Shown here one piece after another: positions 51,090 through 61,200 of a stretch of 64,000 nt of DNA (the first letter of the stretch is position 1; each line of letters opens with the position of its first letter). The notes beneath the pieces are model-generated. The model had not been told where the DNA came from, searched no databases, and saw nothing but the letters and a program-made list of their open reading frames with translations. Where the stretch lies: the NCBI RefSeq assembly GCF_009935865.1, contig NZ_QWEL01000004.1:177015-241014 (forward strand), read 5' to 3'. The position numbers and the translations under genes are program-made. This DNA comes from Odoribacter sp. Z80. GTDB lineage: Bacteria > Bacteroidota > Bacteroidia > Bacteroidales > Marinifilaceae.

Positions 51090-52487
51090 CTATTTTATAT
51101 CACTGATGCGGCATATCTCCATAAATGAGGCCCCCCTGACATGTCCAAAACTCCCTCCGACAACCAGAATCTGCTCTTCCGGCTGATAACCTTTTTCAGA
51201 TAATACCTGAGGAATATCCCGCATAAACTCATCCCGGGAATGAGGTTTAACCGAAAAATAAGGCTGAACCCCATAAGAAAGTGCCAACTCGCGCATCACC
51301 CTTTTTTCATAACAGCGGGCTATCACCGGATGCCCACCCCGGAATGCCGATAAATAACGGGCCGTCCGTCCTGAATTTGTATCGACCACAATAGCTTTTA
51401 TAGGTAACATGGTTGTCATTCTCACTGCCGCCCTGGCCAATGCCGCTGTAATCTCATTATTGATTCGCACCAGGTTCCGGTTGGAATCCGGAAGTAAAGT
51501 AGCTTCATTCGCTTCGGCAACTTTCGCCATAACTTTCACAGCCTCTGCCGGGTAATTACCATACGCAGTCTCTCCGCTCAACATCACAGCATCCGTACCA
51601 CTAAACACTGCATTGGCAATGTCACTGACTTCGGCACGAGTCGGCCGGGGATGTTCTATCATGGAATGCAACATCTGGGTGGCAATAATCACCGGTTTTT
51701 TACTCTCTATACATTTGTTGACAATCATCCTCTGAATCAAAGGTATCTTCTCCGCATCAATTTCTATGGCCAAATCCCCCCGCGCCACCATCACCCCGTA
51801 TACATGGTCCAGAATCTCGTCTATATGGTCAACTCCTTCCTGGTTCTCTATTTTTGCTATAATTTTTATTTTACTGTTATGAGCATCCAGAATATGCTGA
51901 ATTTCCAACACATCGTCTTTGCTGCGCACAAAAGAATGGGCAATGAAATCCAGGTCGTTTTTTATGGCAAACTCTATAAAATTACGGTCTTTCTCACTCA
52001 AAGACTGTAATTTCATACTGACACCGGGAACATTCACACTCTTCTTGTTTTTTATTTCACCGGGATTGGAAGCAACCAACTCCAGCATGTTGTCACCTTT
52101 AGCCTGTACAACCAGCTCCACATCCCCGTCATCAATTAAAATTTTATCGCCAATCCGGACATCCTGAACAAAATTTTCATACGATACTCCTATCAATTTC
52201 TCTTTTCTCAGGTTCAAATCCCCGCTCATATAAACGACATCTCCTTTTTCCACTCTAACAGGAATCTCCACTCCGGTTGTCCTGACCTCCGGTCCTTTGG
52301 TGTCAATCAATAAAGCAATCTGCTCCGAAACTGCACGAACATTCTGAATCACCTTCATAGCCTCATCCAAAGTTTGGTGGGCCGTATTCAGGCGCACTAC
52401 ATTCATCCCCGCTTCAAACAATTCCCGCAAAAAACCGACTTCACACCTTTTATCCGAAATAGTAGCTACAATTTTTGTCCTCTTCAT
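51090..52487 (-). CDS. pyk: Pyruvate kinase
   Basis: A 465-residue enzyme: KRTKIVATISDKRCEV at the N-terminus (with Cys in place of the common Gly-rich form), LIDTKGPEVRT, KIENQEGVDHIDEILDH, VARGDLAIEI, KPVIIATQML (active site Lys/Met region) and TRAEVSDIANAVFSGTDAVMLSGETAYG. The C-terminal regulatory domain is complete. It converts PEP and ADP to pyruvate and ATP. It heads a minus-strand run with the UDG-like and HD genes. Confidence 0.97.
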   Translation of the reverse strand: MKRTKIVATISDKRCEVGFLRELFEAGMNVVRLNTAHQTLDEAMKVIQNVRAVSEQIALLIDTKGPEVRTTGVEIPVRVEKGDVVYMSGDLNLRKEKLIGVSYENFVQDVRIGDKILIDDGDVELVVQAKGDNMLELVASNPGEIKNKKSVNVPGVSMKLQSLSEKDRNFIEFAIKNDLDFIAHSFVRSKDDVLEIQHILDAHNSKIKIIAKIENQEGVDHIDEILDHVYGVMVARGDLAIEIDAEKIPLIQRMIVNKCIESKKPVIIATQMLHSMIEHPRPTRAEVSDIANAVFSGTDAVMLSGETAYGNYPAEAVKVMAKVAEANEATLLPDSNRNLVRINNEITAALARAAVRMTTMLPIKAIVVDTNSGRTARYLSAFRGGHPVIARCYEKRVMRELALSYGVQPYFSVKPHSRDEFMRDIPQVLSEKGYQPEEQILVVGGSFGHVRGASFMEICRISDIK

Positions 52488-52544
52488 ATCATTTATTCTT
52501 TTTTTTCTATTTTATCGTAGAGCGCCGGAAATAGTTATCATCTA

Positions 52545-52964
52545 TCAATTATTTATCAAAGCCTGTAAAGCCAATTCATAAGATTTCAAACCAAATCCCA
52601 TAATCACTCCCCGGCAAACCGCCGTAAGATAAGAAACATGTCTGAATGCCTCTCTGCGAGCCGTATTGGAAATATGGACTTCCACCACCGGCGCCCCGAC
52701 AGCGGCAATAGCATCCGCAATAGCAATGGAAGTATGAGTATAAGCTCCGGCATTCAAAATAATGCCGTCATAATCAAACCCCACCTCATGAATCTTATGA
52801 ATCAGTTCTCCTTCTATATTGGATTGATAATAAGCAATTTCTACCTGCCTGTATTTTGAACGGAGAGTATCTAAATAATCCAAAAAATTTTCCTTACCAT
52901 AAACCTCCGGCTCACGAATACCCAATAAATTCAAATTAGGGCCATTAAGTACCAATACTTTCAT
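52545..52964 (-). CDS. aroQ: Type II 3-dehydroquinate dehydratase
   Basis: A 139-residue enzyme of the shikimate pathway. The N-terminal LNGPNLNLLGIREPEVYG carries the catalytic Tyr; also YQSNIEGELIHKIHE, NAGAYTHTSIAIADAI and VEVHISNTARREAFRH (active-site His). Type II size and motifs are complete. Divergent from xerD. Confidence 0.97.
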   Translation of the reverse strand: MKVLVLNGPNLNLLGIREPEVYGKENFLDYLDTLRSKYRQVEIAYYQSNIEGELIHKIHEVGFDYDGIILNAGAYTHTSIAIADAIAAVGAPVVEVHISNTARREAFRHVSYLTAVCRGVIMGFGLKSYELALQALINN

Positions 52965-53294
52965 CTTTTCTGTTTTTATCTTACCAATTTTACAAAATTA
53001 GTCAAATTTTCCCGTTTCTTTTTCCCAGGTTGTAAATTTATTGTCTTCTCCAATTCCTGTTTACAACCTGACACATCCTGCAATAAAGGACAAAAACAAG
53101 CGCAGCCCCACCTCACACCTTGCAATACACTGTATTCCAATCATTTAAAACATAACATTCACTCAAATACTTTTTTGCTGATTGTTAAACTTCTTCATTT
53201 GTAAATAAGTTATTAAAAAAAAATATATCTTTATCCACCGAATCAATAACAATGTGCTTAATATGAATTTTTTAACGTTCATAAAATTATAAAT
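52965..53294. other. Divergent spacer between aroQ and xerD
   Basis: 330 bp, AT-rich. It contains a minus-strand -7 box TAATTTTG (plus 52993-53000) for aroQ and an 11-bp inverted repeat CAGGTTGTAAA / TTTACAACCTG (53026-53036 and 53060-53070) that could be an operator or a hairpin. No clear xerD promoter and no gene seen. Confidence 0.5.
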
Positions 53295-54212
53295 ATGACT
53301 TGGGACAATGCAATTGAGAGCTACAAAAGCTATCTGATTTTAGAAAAATCTCTTTCGACTAATTCTGTGGAGGCTTACCTGAACGACATCCGCAAATTAG
53401 CAGGTTACTGTGCTGAACACCATCAAGTGAAAACGCCGAACGACGTAACTTATGATATGCTTAAAGACTACCTGCTATATGTAGGAGAAGTAGGAGTTAC
53501 AAACAGAACACAGGCAAGATGCATTTCAAGCATCCGCTCTTTCTTCAAATTCTTAGTACTGGACGGCCAGTTGGAAGTAAACCCTACCCTTTTATTGGAA
53601 ACCCCGAAAATTGGCCGCAAACTTCCTAATATCTTAACTGTTTCGGAAATTGATTCCATTTTAAATGCAGTTGAAATGTACAAACCGGAAGGACAAAGAA
53701 ACAGAGCCATCATAGAAATGCTTTATTCCTGCGGTTTACGGGTATCCGAATTAATCAGTCTGAAATTGTCCAATATCAACTTCAGAATGGGAATAGTAAA
53801 GATTGACGGGAAAGGCAATAAAGAAAGAATTGTACCCCTGAGCAAAAATGCCAAAGCAGAAATCCGGCAATATCAGAAAGTCTATCGGGATTACCTGGAC
53901 ATTGAGAAAGGATATGAAGATATCCTATTCCTCAACAAACGGGGCACACCCCTCTCAAGAGTAATGGTCTTCAATATCATTAAACATCTGACCCTGCGGG
54001 CAGGAATTAAGAAAAACGTGTCACCTCATACTTTCCGGCACTCTTTTGCCTCCCATCTGGTCAGCGGAGGAGCTGATTTAAGGGCTGTACAAAATATGCT
54101 CGGCCATGAATCCATTCTCACAACTGAGATTTATACACATTTGGACGACCATTATTTAAAAGACACAATCAATAAATTTCATCCCCGTTCAAAGGAAGAA
54201 TCGAAAAAATAA
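53295..54212 (+). CDS. xerD: Tyrosine recombinase XerD
   Basis: A 305-residue site-specific recombinase that, with XerC, resolves chromosome dimers at dif. The N-terminal SAM-like core-binding domain spans about residues 1-90. The catalytic residues are present in order: Arg in SCGLRVSEL, Lys in DGKGNKERIVPL, His-x-x-Arg in HTFRHSFASHL, His in MLGHESILTT and the nucleophile Tyr in EIYTHLDDHYL. The length and placement next to aroQ argue for the housekeeping enzyme rather than a phage integrase. A perfect hairpin terminator follows. Confidence 0.95.
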   Translation: MTWDNAIESYKSYLILEKSLSTNSVEAYLNDIRKLAGYCAEHHQVKTPNDVTYDMLKDYLLYVGEVGVTNRTQARCISSIRSFFKFLVLDGQLEVNPTLLLETPKIGRKLPNILTVSEIDSILNAVEMYKPEGQRNRAIIEMLYSCGLRVSELISLKLSNINFRMGIVKIDGKGNKERIVPLSKNAKAEIRQYQKVYRDYLDIEKGYEDILFLNKRGTPLSRVMVFNIIKHLTLRAGIKKNVSPHTFRHSFASHLVSGGADLRAVQNMLGHESILTTEIYTHLDDHYLKDTINKFHPRSKEESKK

Positions 54213-54216
54213 AAAG

Positions 54217-54240
54217 AAAAGAGCGTTTAAACGCTCTTTT
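54217..54240 (+). terminator. Terminator of xerD
   Basis: A 24-bp perfect palindrome: AAAAGAGCGTTT (54217-54228) and AAACGCTCTTTT (54229-54240), then more T. Confidence 0.85.
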
Positions 54241-54267
54241 TTTTACCTTCGCAGCAAAATAAATGAC

Positions 54268-54771
54268 ATGGAAAATACAGACGACATCCTGAAAAAAATA
54301 AACAGCAACAATCCGGAATTACTGGCAGAAGCCGTTAAAGATATTAAAGAAAACGGCGATTTAAACATAGCCGAAACTCTGTTGTCCACCCTATCCACCT
54401 TTTGCGAATCCCACACACAGAACACCATCATCAATTTGCTCGCCGACATAAAGGATAATAACTTTCGTCCCCTGCTGATCAAAAAAATTCAGTCCGCATC
54501 GGATTCTTCGCTAAAAAGCGCCCTGCTTCGCATTGTCTGGGAATCCGCTTTGGACTACAGCCCTTATCTGGAAGTCTTGATTCATATACTCCGGAATGAT
54601 GAATTCGCAGCAGCTTTTGAAGCTTCTACAGCCATTGAAAATATGGTCTGTAACCTCACCGCACAGCAACGCCATACACTCCGCCAGATGATGGAACAAT
54701 TCCCTCCGGAAAAGGAATTCCTGATTGAAAATATCCGCAAAGAAATGGGATGTTGTGAAGAAGAAGAATAG
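54268..54771 (+). CDS. HEAT-like helical repeat protein, unknown function
   Basis: A 167-residue protein predicted almost fully helical, with repeated two-helix units (NPELLAEAVKDIKENGDLNI, THTQNTIINLLADI-like, SSLKSALLRIVWESALDYS), typical of HEAT/ARM scaffolds. The C-terminus is MGCCEEEE. No catalytic motif. It is convergent with miaA, whose gene ends 1 nt away. Confidence 0.75.
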   Translation: MENTDDILKKINSNNPELLAEAVKDIKENGDLNIAETLLSTLSTFCESHTQNTIINLLADIKDNNFRPLLIKKIQSASDSSLKSALLRIVWESALDYSPYLEVLIHILRNDEFAAAFEASTAIENMVCNLTAQQRHTLRQMMEQFPPEKEFLIENIRKEMGCCEEEE

Positions 54772-54772
54772 C

Positions 54773-55699
54773 TCACAATATCCTGTTTCCTTCTTCCCAC
54801 CAATTCCGGACCTGGGCTATTTTTTCTTCCATAGACAGTTCACCTTTCAACCAACGAATCTCAAAACCTTCCCGTTCCATTTTCCGGAACCAGGTCATCT
54901 GCCTCTTAGCAAATTGGTGGATTGCCACGTTCAATTGCCCGACCATATCTTCATATTTCAACCGACCAATAAGATACAGAGTCAAATACTTATATTCCAG
55001 ACCATAATAAATCAAATCTTCCGGAGCAATTCCCGAATCCAGTAAATTTTGCACCTCCTCCACCATTCCGTGCTGCAAACGTTCATGCAGACGGGCAGTA
55101 ATCCGTTCCCGCCTCACCTCACGACTCACATCCACCCCTACTATTAATGAACGAATCTCCGGAAGTACCTTCTCTTCCTTCGGATGAGTCAGGTAATATT
55201 CCTCAATCTCTATAGCCCGGATAGCCCTCTTGGGGGTATCAATCTCAGTGGTATTATGCAACTTCTTATAAGCACTTAAACGACTCGCCAGATCCGCTAA
55301 ACTAAGTCCGTTCAAAGACGCCCTTAACTCTTCATTCACCGGAACGGCTAATAATTGATAACCTTTCAATACCGCCTCCACATACAAACCGCTTCCTCCG
55401 CACAAAACAGGTAACACTCCCCGCTGCCGGCAATCCTCCCACACTTTTACGAAATCAGACTGATATTCAAAAACATTGTACTTCTCTCCGGCATCCACGA
55501 TATCAATCAAATGGAAAGGAATAATTTCTCCATTGACCAGGTATTCCTGCAAGTCCTTACCTGTCCCGATATCCATCCCTCTGTATACCTGACGCGAATC
55601 CGCACTGATCACCTCTCCCCGAAAGGCAGCCGCCAACTGCACTGCCAAAGCCGTTTTCCCACTGGCGGTCGGTCCTACAATACTCAATAAATTAAACAT
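54773..55699 (-). CDS. miaA: tRNA dimethylallyltransferase
   Basis: A 308-residue enzyme that isopentenylates A37 of tRNAs reading UNN codons. It has the P-loop GPTASGKTALA (residues 8-18), ISADSRQVYRGMDIGTGK, GGSGLYVEAVLKG and MVEEVQNLLDSG followed by the C-terminal ICKFRQMTW-type RQMTWFRKM segment. A -7 box TACATTTG lies upstream on the minus strand. Confidence 0.96.
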   Translation of the reverse strand: MFNLLSIVGPTASGKTALAVQLAAAFRGEVISADSRQVYRGMDIGTGKDLQEYLVNGEIIPFHLIDIVDAGEKYNVFEYQSDFVKVWEDCRQRGVLPVLCGGSGLYVEAVLKGYQLLAVPVNEELRASLNGLSLADLASRLSAYKKLHNTTEIDTPKRAIRAIEIEEYYLTHPKEEKVLPEIRSLIVGVDVSREVRRERITARLHERLQHGMVEEVQNLLDSGIAPEDLIYYGLEYKYLTLYLIGRLKYEDMVGQLNVAIHQFAKRQMTWFRKMEREGFEIRWLKGELSMEEKIAQVRNWWEEGNRIL

Positions 55700-55723
55700 T
55701 TTATCTTACCGTTACGTAAGACG

Positions 55724-55731
55724 CAAATGTA
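55724..55731 (-). promoter_or_regulatory. -7 element of the miaA promoter
   Basis: CAAATGTA on the plus strand reads TACATTTG on the minus strand, 25 nt before the start codon. Confidence 0.5.
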
Positions 55732-55864
55732 ATGAAACTGCGGGAATAAATATAAACCCGAAAAATGGAAATTTCAATCCAAAAAGATATATTTGTAAGC
55801 ATCAACACACAATAAACAAAACAATAATCCCCAGTATTGACCAATAAGAATAACAACAAAACGT

Positions 55865-56401
55865 ATGATGAACGATGAAAACATCTTAATCCGGGCTTTG
55901 GAACCAGAAGACCTGGAATATCTTTACCAATGGGAAAACAACATGGACCTCTGGGATGTCAGCGATACCCTGACCCCTTTCTCCCACTATACCTTAAAAA
56001 AATATGTCGAAAATTCTCATGTAGATATATATTGCAGCAAACAGCTCCGGCTGATGATTGTACGTATGGAAGACAAAACCCCGATAGGCCTGATTGACCT
56101 TTACGATTTCGATCCTTATCACCTCAGAGCAGGATTAGGCATTATGATTCACAATCTGGAACACCGCAAACAAGGCTATGCCTCCTCAGCCATTAAACTC
56201 ATGCTCGACTATTGTTTTGAGACACTGGGGCTACATCAGGTATACAGCAGCGTTCCCCAATGCAATGTTGCCAGTTTGAAACTATTTGAAGCAACAGGAT
56301 TTACCCGTACCGGCTACCGGAAAGAATGGCTGAAAAGAGGAAATGAATGGGAAGATGTCATTTATTTTCAACAATTGGCCTCCACCTGGAACAACAATTA
56401 A
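55865..56401 (+). CDS. GNAT-family N-acetyltransferase (RimJ/RimL-like)
   Basis: A 178-residue acetyltransferase. The acetyl-CoA loop is RKQGYASSAIKLMLDYCF (Q/R-x-x-G-x-A), preceded by the beta strand RAGLGIMIHNL and followed by VASLKLFEATGFTRTGYRKEW. It fits the RimJ/RimL/SpeG-like group; the acceptor amine is unknown. Two ATGs in tandem mark the start. Confidence 0.88.
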   Translation: MMNDENILIRALEPEDLEYLYQWENNMDLWDVSDTLTPFSHYTLKKYVENSHVDIYCSKQLRLMIVRMEDKTPIGLIDLYDFDPYHLRAGLGIMIHNLEHRKQGYASSAIKLMLDYCFETLGLHQVYSSVPQCNVASLKLFEATGFTRTGYRKEWLKRGNEWEDVIYFQQLASTWNNN

Positions 56402-56505
56402 ATACATCCTCCTGACATCAACGATGTAAACCTTTTCTTCTCAAAATTGTCTTAAGATTGAAAGTATAATTATTGCTTCAAAACAATTATCAATTAAATG
56501 ACAGT

Positions 56506-56925
56506 ATGAAAAAAATTGTATTTCTAACCGTAGCATGCTGCATATTTGCAGCCTTATGCACCCATGCGCAGCAACGCGGACCACGGGAAAAACAGACTCC
56601 GGAACAACACGCCAATCGCATGGTAGAACGCCTGAACAAAGAATTAAAATTGACAGAAAAGCAACAATCCGAACTCAAGACATGGTTCAGCGAATCTTTT
56701 AAACAAAGAGAAAAATCCTTCGCCCAAAACCGGGATAACCGGGAAGCCATGCGGGAACAAATGAAAAAAGAACGCGAAGCCATGCAGACGGAATTGAAAA
56801 AAGTATTGACAGCCGAGCAATACAAAATTTATCAAACCAATGAAGAAAAACGGGAAAAAGAAAGGGCTCAAAGAGGTCCGGGACATCCCGGGACTCCCCG
56901 GCACGGAAACTATCCCCGCAACTAA
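56506..56925 (+). CDS. Periplasmic Spy/LTXXQ-like helical protein (DUF4890-type)
   Basis: 139 residues from the ATG at 56506. A signal peptide (about residues 1-22, ending THAQ) is followed by a highly charged helical region, with LKLTEKQQSELKTWFSES and LKKVLTAEQYKIYQ matching the two LTxxQ-like motifs of Spy-type chaperones, and a Pro/Gly/His tail. Probably an envelope-stress or periplasmic chaperone-like protein. A strong terminator follows. Confidence 0.8.
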   Translation: MKKIVFLTVACCIFAALCTHAQQRGPREKQTPEQHANRMVERLNKELKLTEKQQSELKTWFSESFKQREKSFAQNRDNREAMREQMKKEREAMQTELKKVLTAEQYKIYQTNEEKREKERAQRGPGHPGTPRHGNYPRN

Positions 56926-56930
56926 TTTCA

Positions 56931-56954
56931 AAACTGCCCAGAAATGGGCAGTTT
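56931..56954 (+). terminator. Terminator of the Spy-like gene
   Basis: AAACTGCCCA (56931-56940) pairs with TGGGCAGTTT (56945-56954), followed by a long T-run. Confidence 0.88.
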
Positions 56955-57005
56955 TTTTTATGTAACGCAATCAATTATCTTTACCCCGGAAACAATTGAA
57001 CCCTT

Positions 57006-57269
57006 ATGGTGTTATTTTTGCTCACATACTACGCTGTCCTCAGTTTTTTAACCTTTCTGCTTTTCGGAGTGGATAAATGGAAAGCCCGCCATCATCAGTG
57101 GCGTATTCCTGAGACCCGGTTATACCTGCTCTCTGTTTTGGGAGGGGCAGCCGGGGCCTTTATCGGTATGTATCTTTTCCGGCATAAAACACAACATGCT
57201 AAGTTTATCTGGGGAATCCCCTTTTTACTTATTACCCACACCGTCCTGCTTATCTATCTCATCGTTTAA
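57006..57269 (+). CDS. DUF1294 small membrane protein
   Basis: An 87-residue protein with three hydrophobic helices and the family signature FGVDKWKARHHQWRIPE (residues 20-36) followed by LLSVLGGAAGAFIGMYLFRHKT. DUF1294 members are inner-membrane proteins of unknown function. It lies alone between the Spy-like and phosphoesterase genes. Confidence 0.9.
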   Translation: MVLFLLTYYAVLSFLTFLLFGVDKWKARHHQWRIPETRLYLLSVLGGAAGAFIGMYLFRHKTQHAKFIWGIPFLLITHTVLLIYLIV

Positions 57270-57343
57270 TCGGACAAAATTAAATCCACACAGAAACTTC
57301 CGGTTTATTCGAAAATTCACTAAATTTACATAGGAAGATTTTT

Positions 57344-58081
57344 ATGGCACTTTACGACTTTACCTCATACGAAAATGTAATGGTCTGTGGTGATCTACAC
57401 GGCCATTTTGAAGTAATCTACAGCAAAATTTCCGTAGAAAATACACTTTTTATTGTAGCCGGCGATTGCGGTTTTGGTTTTAACCGCCCTGCCTATTATG
57501 AGGAATTGTATTCTTCTAAAATAAGAAGATATCTCACCCAAAAAAACAATGCCATCATTTTTATCCGGGGCAATCATGACGATCCGGTTTACTTTGACGG
57601 TCTCTCTTTTCATAAAAAAAGAGCGGTTTGCGCACCGGATTACTCCGTAATCCAAACAGCCCGCCACAACATCCTGTGTATTGGCGGAGCCATCAGTATA
57701 GACCGGACAAGACGATTACAGGAACAGAATGCCGGTTTTCTTTACTGGAAAGAGGAAGCCCCTGTTTTTTACCCTCAAAAGATAAAAGAAATTACGAACT
57801 CCAAAATTAAAATTGATACCGTAATCAGCCATACCTGCCCCTCTTTCTGCCCACCTCAAACAAAAGAAGGAATCCAAGCCTGGCTTTCCCAAGATGATGA
57901 CTTGCACCACGATCTGGAAAAGGAACGGCTGGTTATGGACCAAGTCTGGGAAACCCTGAAAAAACAAGAACATCCCATAAAACAATGGTGGTACGGCCAC
58001 TACCACCGAAGTGCCTGGCTCAAACAGGATAATTGCTATTTCCGGCTATTGGATATTAACGAAATGGATCATTTGTTTTAA
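57344..58081 (+). CDS. Calcineurin-like metallophosphoesterase
   Basis: A 245-residue enzyme with all five metal/phosphate motifs: GDLHGH (residues 17-22), GDCGFG, GNHDDP, SHTCPS and YGHYHRS. The order and spacing fit small cytosolic Ser/Thr phosphatase-like metallophosphoesterases. Substrate unknown. Its frame ends 136 nt before the GH31 start. Confidence 0.9.
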   Translation: MALYDFTSYENVMVCGDLHGHFEVIYSKISVENTLFIVAGDCGFGFNRPAYYEELYSSKIRRYLTQKNNAIIFIRGNHDDPVYFDGLSFHKKRAVCAPDYSVIQTARHNILCIGGAISIDRTRRLQEQNAGFLYWKEEAPVFYPQKIKEITNSKIKIDTVISHTCPSFCPPQTKEGIQAWLSQDDDLHHDLEKERLVMDQVWETLKKQEHPIKQWWYGHYHRSAWLKQDNCYFRLLDINEMDHLF

Positions 58082-58217
58082 CCCGATTATAGGATCAAAG
58101 ATATTTTTACACTATACAACCCTCCGTTTTTTAAAATTTTTACTTACTTTGCATACAGTGAGTGGAAAAATCTTGTCCATAACGTTTGAATCATTTCTAA
58201 TACAATCAATAAACCTC

Positions 58218-61200
58218 ATGAACAACATCATCAGAACCTCTTGTAAAAGGAAGTCCATGTTGCTGACAATCCTGTTATCGTCTATGTTTTTTTCCTTGCC
58301 AACTCAGGCAACATCCCGGAACGAAAATGCAGAAGAAAATAACCAGCAGATTTCCGACATCATCAGTGTAAAAAAAATCAACCCGACTACCGTGGAAATA
58401 TGCCTGTCTGACCGGCAAAACATAATCTTCGACTTTTATGGCGAAAATATCTTTCGGGTATTTCAAGATAAAAACGGAGGTATCATCCGCGAACCGGAAG
58501 CCAAACCGGCTGCCCGAATACTGGTAGACCAACCCCGGAAACCGGTTTCCGGGCTGGAAATTACCCAGGACGGCAGCCAGGTGACAATCACGACCGGGAA
58601 AATCAAAATCGAATTAGACAAAAAAAGTCCGCTGATGAAAGTGACTAACCGGACAACAAACCGGGTGGTGATGGAAGAAATCGCTCCAGCCCAATTTGAA
58701 GAAAAAAAGGTAACCTTAACCCTGAAAGAAAATCCTCAGGAATATTTTTACGGCGGCGGAGTACAAAACGGACGGTTCTCCCACAAAGGAAAAGTCATTT
58801 CCATTGAAAACCAAAATAGCTGGACAGACGGCGGAGTAGCTTCCCCTACTCCTTTCTATTGGTCTACAAACGGCTACGGAGTTATGTGGCATACCTTCAA
58901 AAAAGGGAAATATGATTTCGGAGCAGAAAAAGAAGGCACCGTAAAACTCTGTCATGAAAGCAACTACTTAGACGTATTCTTCATGGTCAATGAAGGAGCT
59001 GTTGCATTGCTCAACGATTTTTACCAATTGACCGGAAATCCGGTGTTATTACCCAAATTCGGCTTCTATCAAGGACATCTGAATGCCTATAACCGGGATT
59101 ATTGGCAAGAAGATGAAAAAGGTATTCTTTTCGAAGACGGGAAACGTTACAAAGAAAGCCAAAAAGACAATGGCGGTATCAAAGAATCTTTAAACGGAGA
59201 AAACAATAATTACCAGTTTTCTGCCCGTGCAGTTATCGACCGCTATAAAAACAACGACATGCCATTGGGATGGCTACTTCCCAACGACGGCTACGGAGCC
59301 GGTTACGGACAAACAGAAACCCTGGACGGCAACATACAAAACCTGAAAGAGTTAGGAGATTACGCTCGTAAACACGGGGTAGAAATCGGTTTGTGGACAC
59401 AATCCGACCTGCATCCGAAACCAGAAATCAGTGCCCTTTTACAAAGAGATATTGTAAAAGAAGTAAAAGAAGCAGGTGTGCGGGTATTAAAAACCGACGT
59501 AGCATGGGTAGGTGCGGGCTACTCTTTCGGATTAAACGGAGTAGCTGACGTAGGTCATATCATGCCCTACTACGGCAACAACAGCCGCCCCTTTATTATT
59601 TCACTGGACGGATGGGCCGGTACCCAGCGTTATGCCGGCATCTGGTCGGGAGACCAAACCGGAGGCGTATGGGAGTACATCCGCTTCCATATCCCTACTT
59701 ACCTGGGCTCCGGATTATCAGGACAACCGAACATCAGTTCCGATATGGACGGTATTTTCGGAGGCAAAAATCCCATCGTCAATACCCGGGATTTTCAGTG
59801 GAAAACCTTCACACCCATGCAACTAAACATGGATGGATGGGGTGCGAATGAAAAATATCCCCACGCATTAGGAGAACCGGCAACTTCCATCAACCGATGG
59901 TACCTCAAACTAAAATCGGAAATCATGCCTTACGCATACAGCATCGCCAAAGAAGCCATCGATGGTATGCCCATGATCCGCGCAATGTTCCTGGAATATC
60001 CCAATCCTTATACTTTAGGCAAAGCCACCCAGTACCAATTCCTGTACGGCCCTTATTTCCTGGTTGCACCCATTTATCAGAACACCCAGAGTGACGAAGA
60101 GGGCAATGACATCCGCAATGGGATTTATCTTCCGGAAGGTACCTGGATTGATTACTTCACAGGCGATAAATATGCCGGCAACCGGATAGTAAATAACATA
60201 GCAGCTCCCCTCTGGAAATTACCGGTATTCGTTAAAAACGGGGCTATCATCCCTCTGACGAATCCCAATAACAATGTATCTGAAATCAATCCCAAACTCC
60301 GCATCTATGAACTTTATCCGGCAGGCTATAGTTCGTTTACGGAATATGACGACGATGGTACAACCGAGGCTTATAAAACAGGCAAAGGAGTCAACACAAA
60401 AATTGAATCCAGAGTAGACGCCAAAAACAATGTAGCGGTTACTGTCTTCCCCACCGAAGGCGAATTTGACGGATTTATCAAAGAGAAAATGACCGAATTC
60501 AGAATCAACGTCACTGCCAAACCCAAAAAAATAGCAGCAAAAATCGGAAAAGAAAAAATCAAACTGACAGAAGTTAACTCAATGAAAGATTTCCTGAATC
60601 AGGAAAATGTATACTTCTACAACAGCACTCCAAACTTAAACCGGTTTGCCACCCCTGGAAGCAAATTTGCCCAAAAAGTGATTACCAAGAATCCGCAAGT
60701 ATTAGTAAAACTGGCTGCAACAGATGTTACCCAGTCTCCGGTTAGCCTGAACATCGAAGGATTCATTTACGAACCGACAGATAAGCTACGGACCAGCACC
60801 GGAAGCCTGATTGCACCGGAAGCACAAATCACCGAAGAAAACACAGAGGCTTATACGCTGAAACCGACATGGGACAAAGTGAATAACGCTGATTTCTATG
60901 AAATTGAATTCAACGGTATGCTCTACTCTACAATCGTAAACACAGAGTTATTATTCTCCGACCTGAAAGCAGAAACGCCTTATTCTTTTAAAATCCGCTC
61001 GGTCAATAAAGACGGTTACTCCGAATGGGCGGAATTTCAGGCGACCACAAAAGCGAATCCGCTGGAATTTGCCCTGCCGAACATTACAGGAAGTACAACA
61101 GCAGCAAACCAGGGAGGCCAAGGTATACACAAATTATTCGACTATGACGAAAACAATACCTGGCATACCAAATACGGAGAAAATGCCATTCCTTTTAATT

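Noticed and set aside
53295..54212. The tyrosine recombinase as the invertase for the two promoter segments
   Set aside because: Its length, motifs and context fit housekeeping XerD, and the repeats do not resemble dif sites; Mpi-type inversion uses serine recombinases, none of which is visible here.
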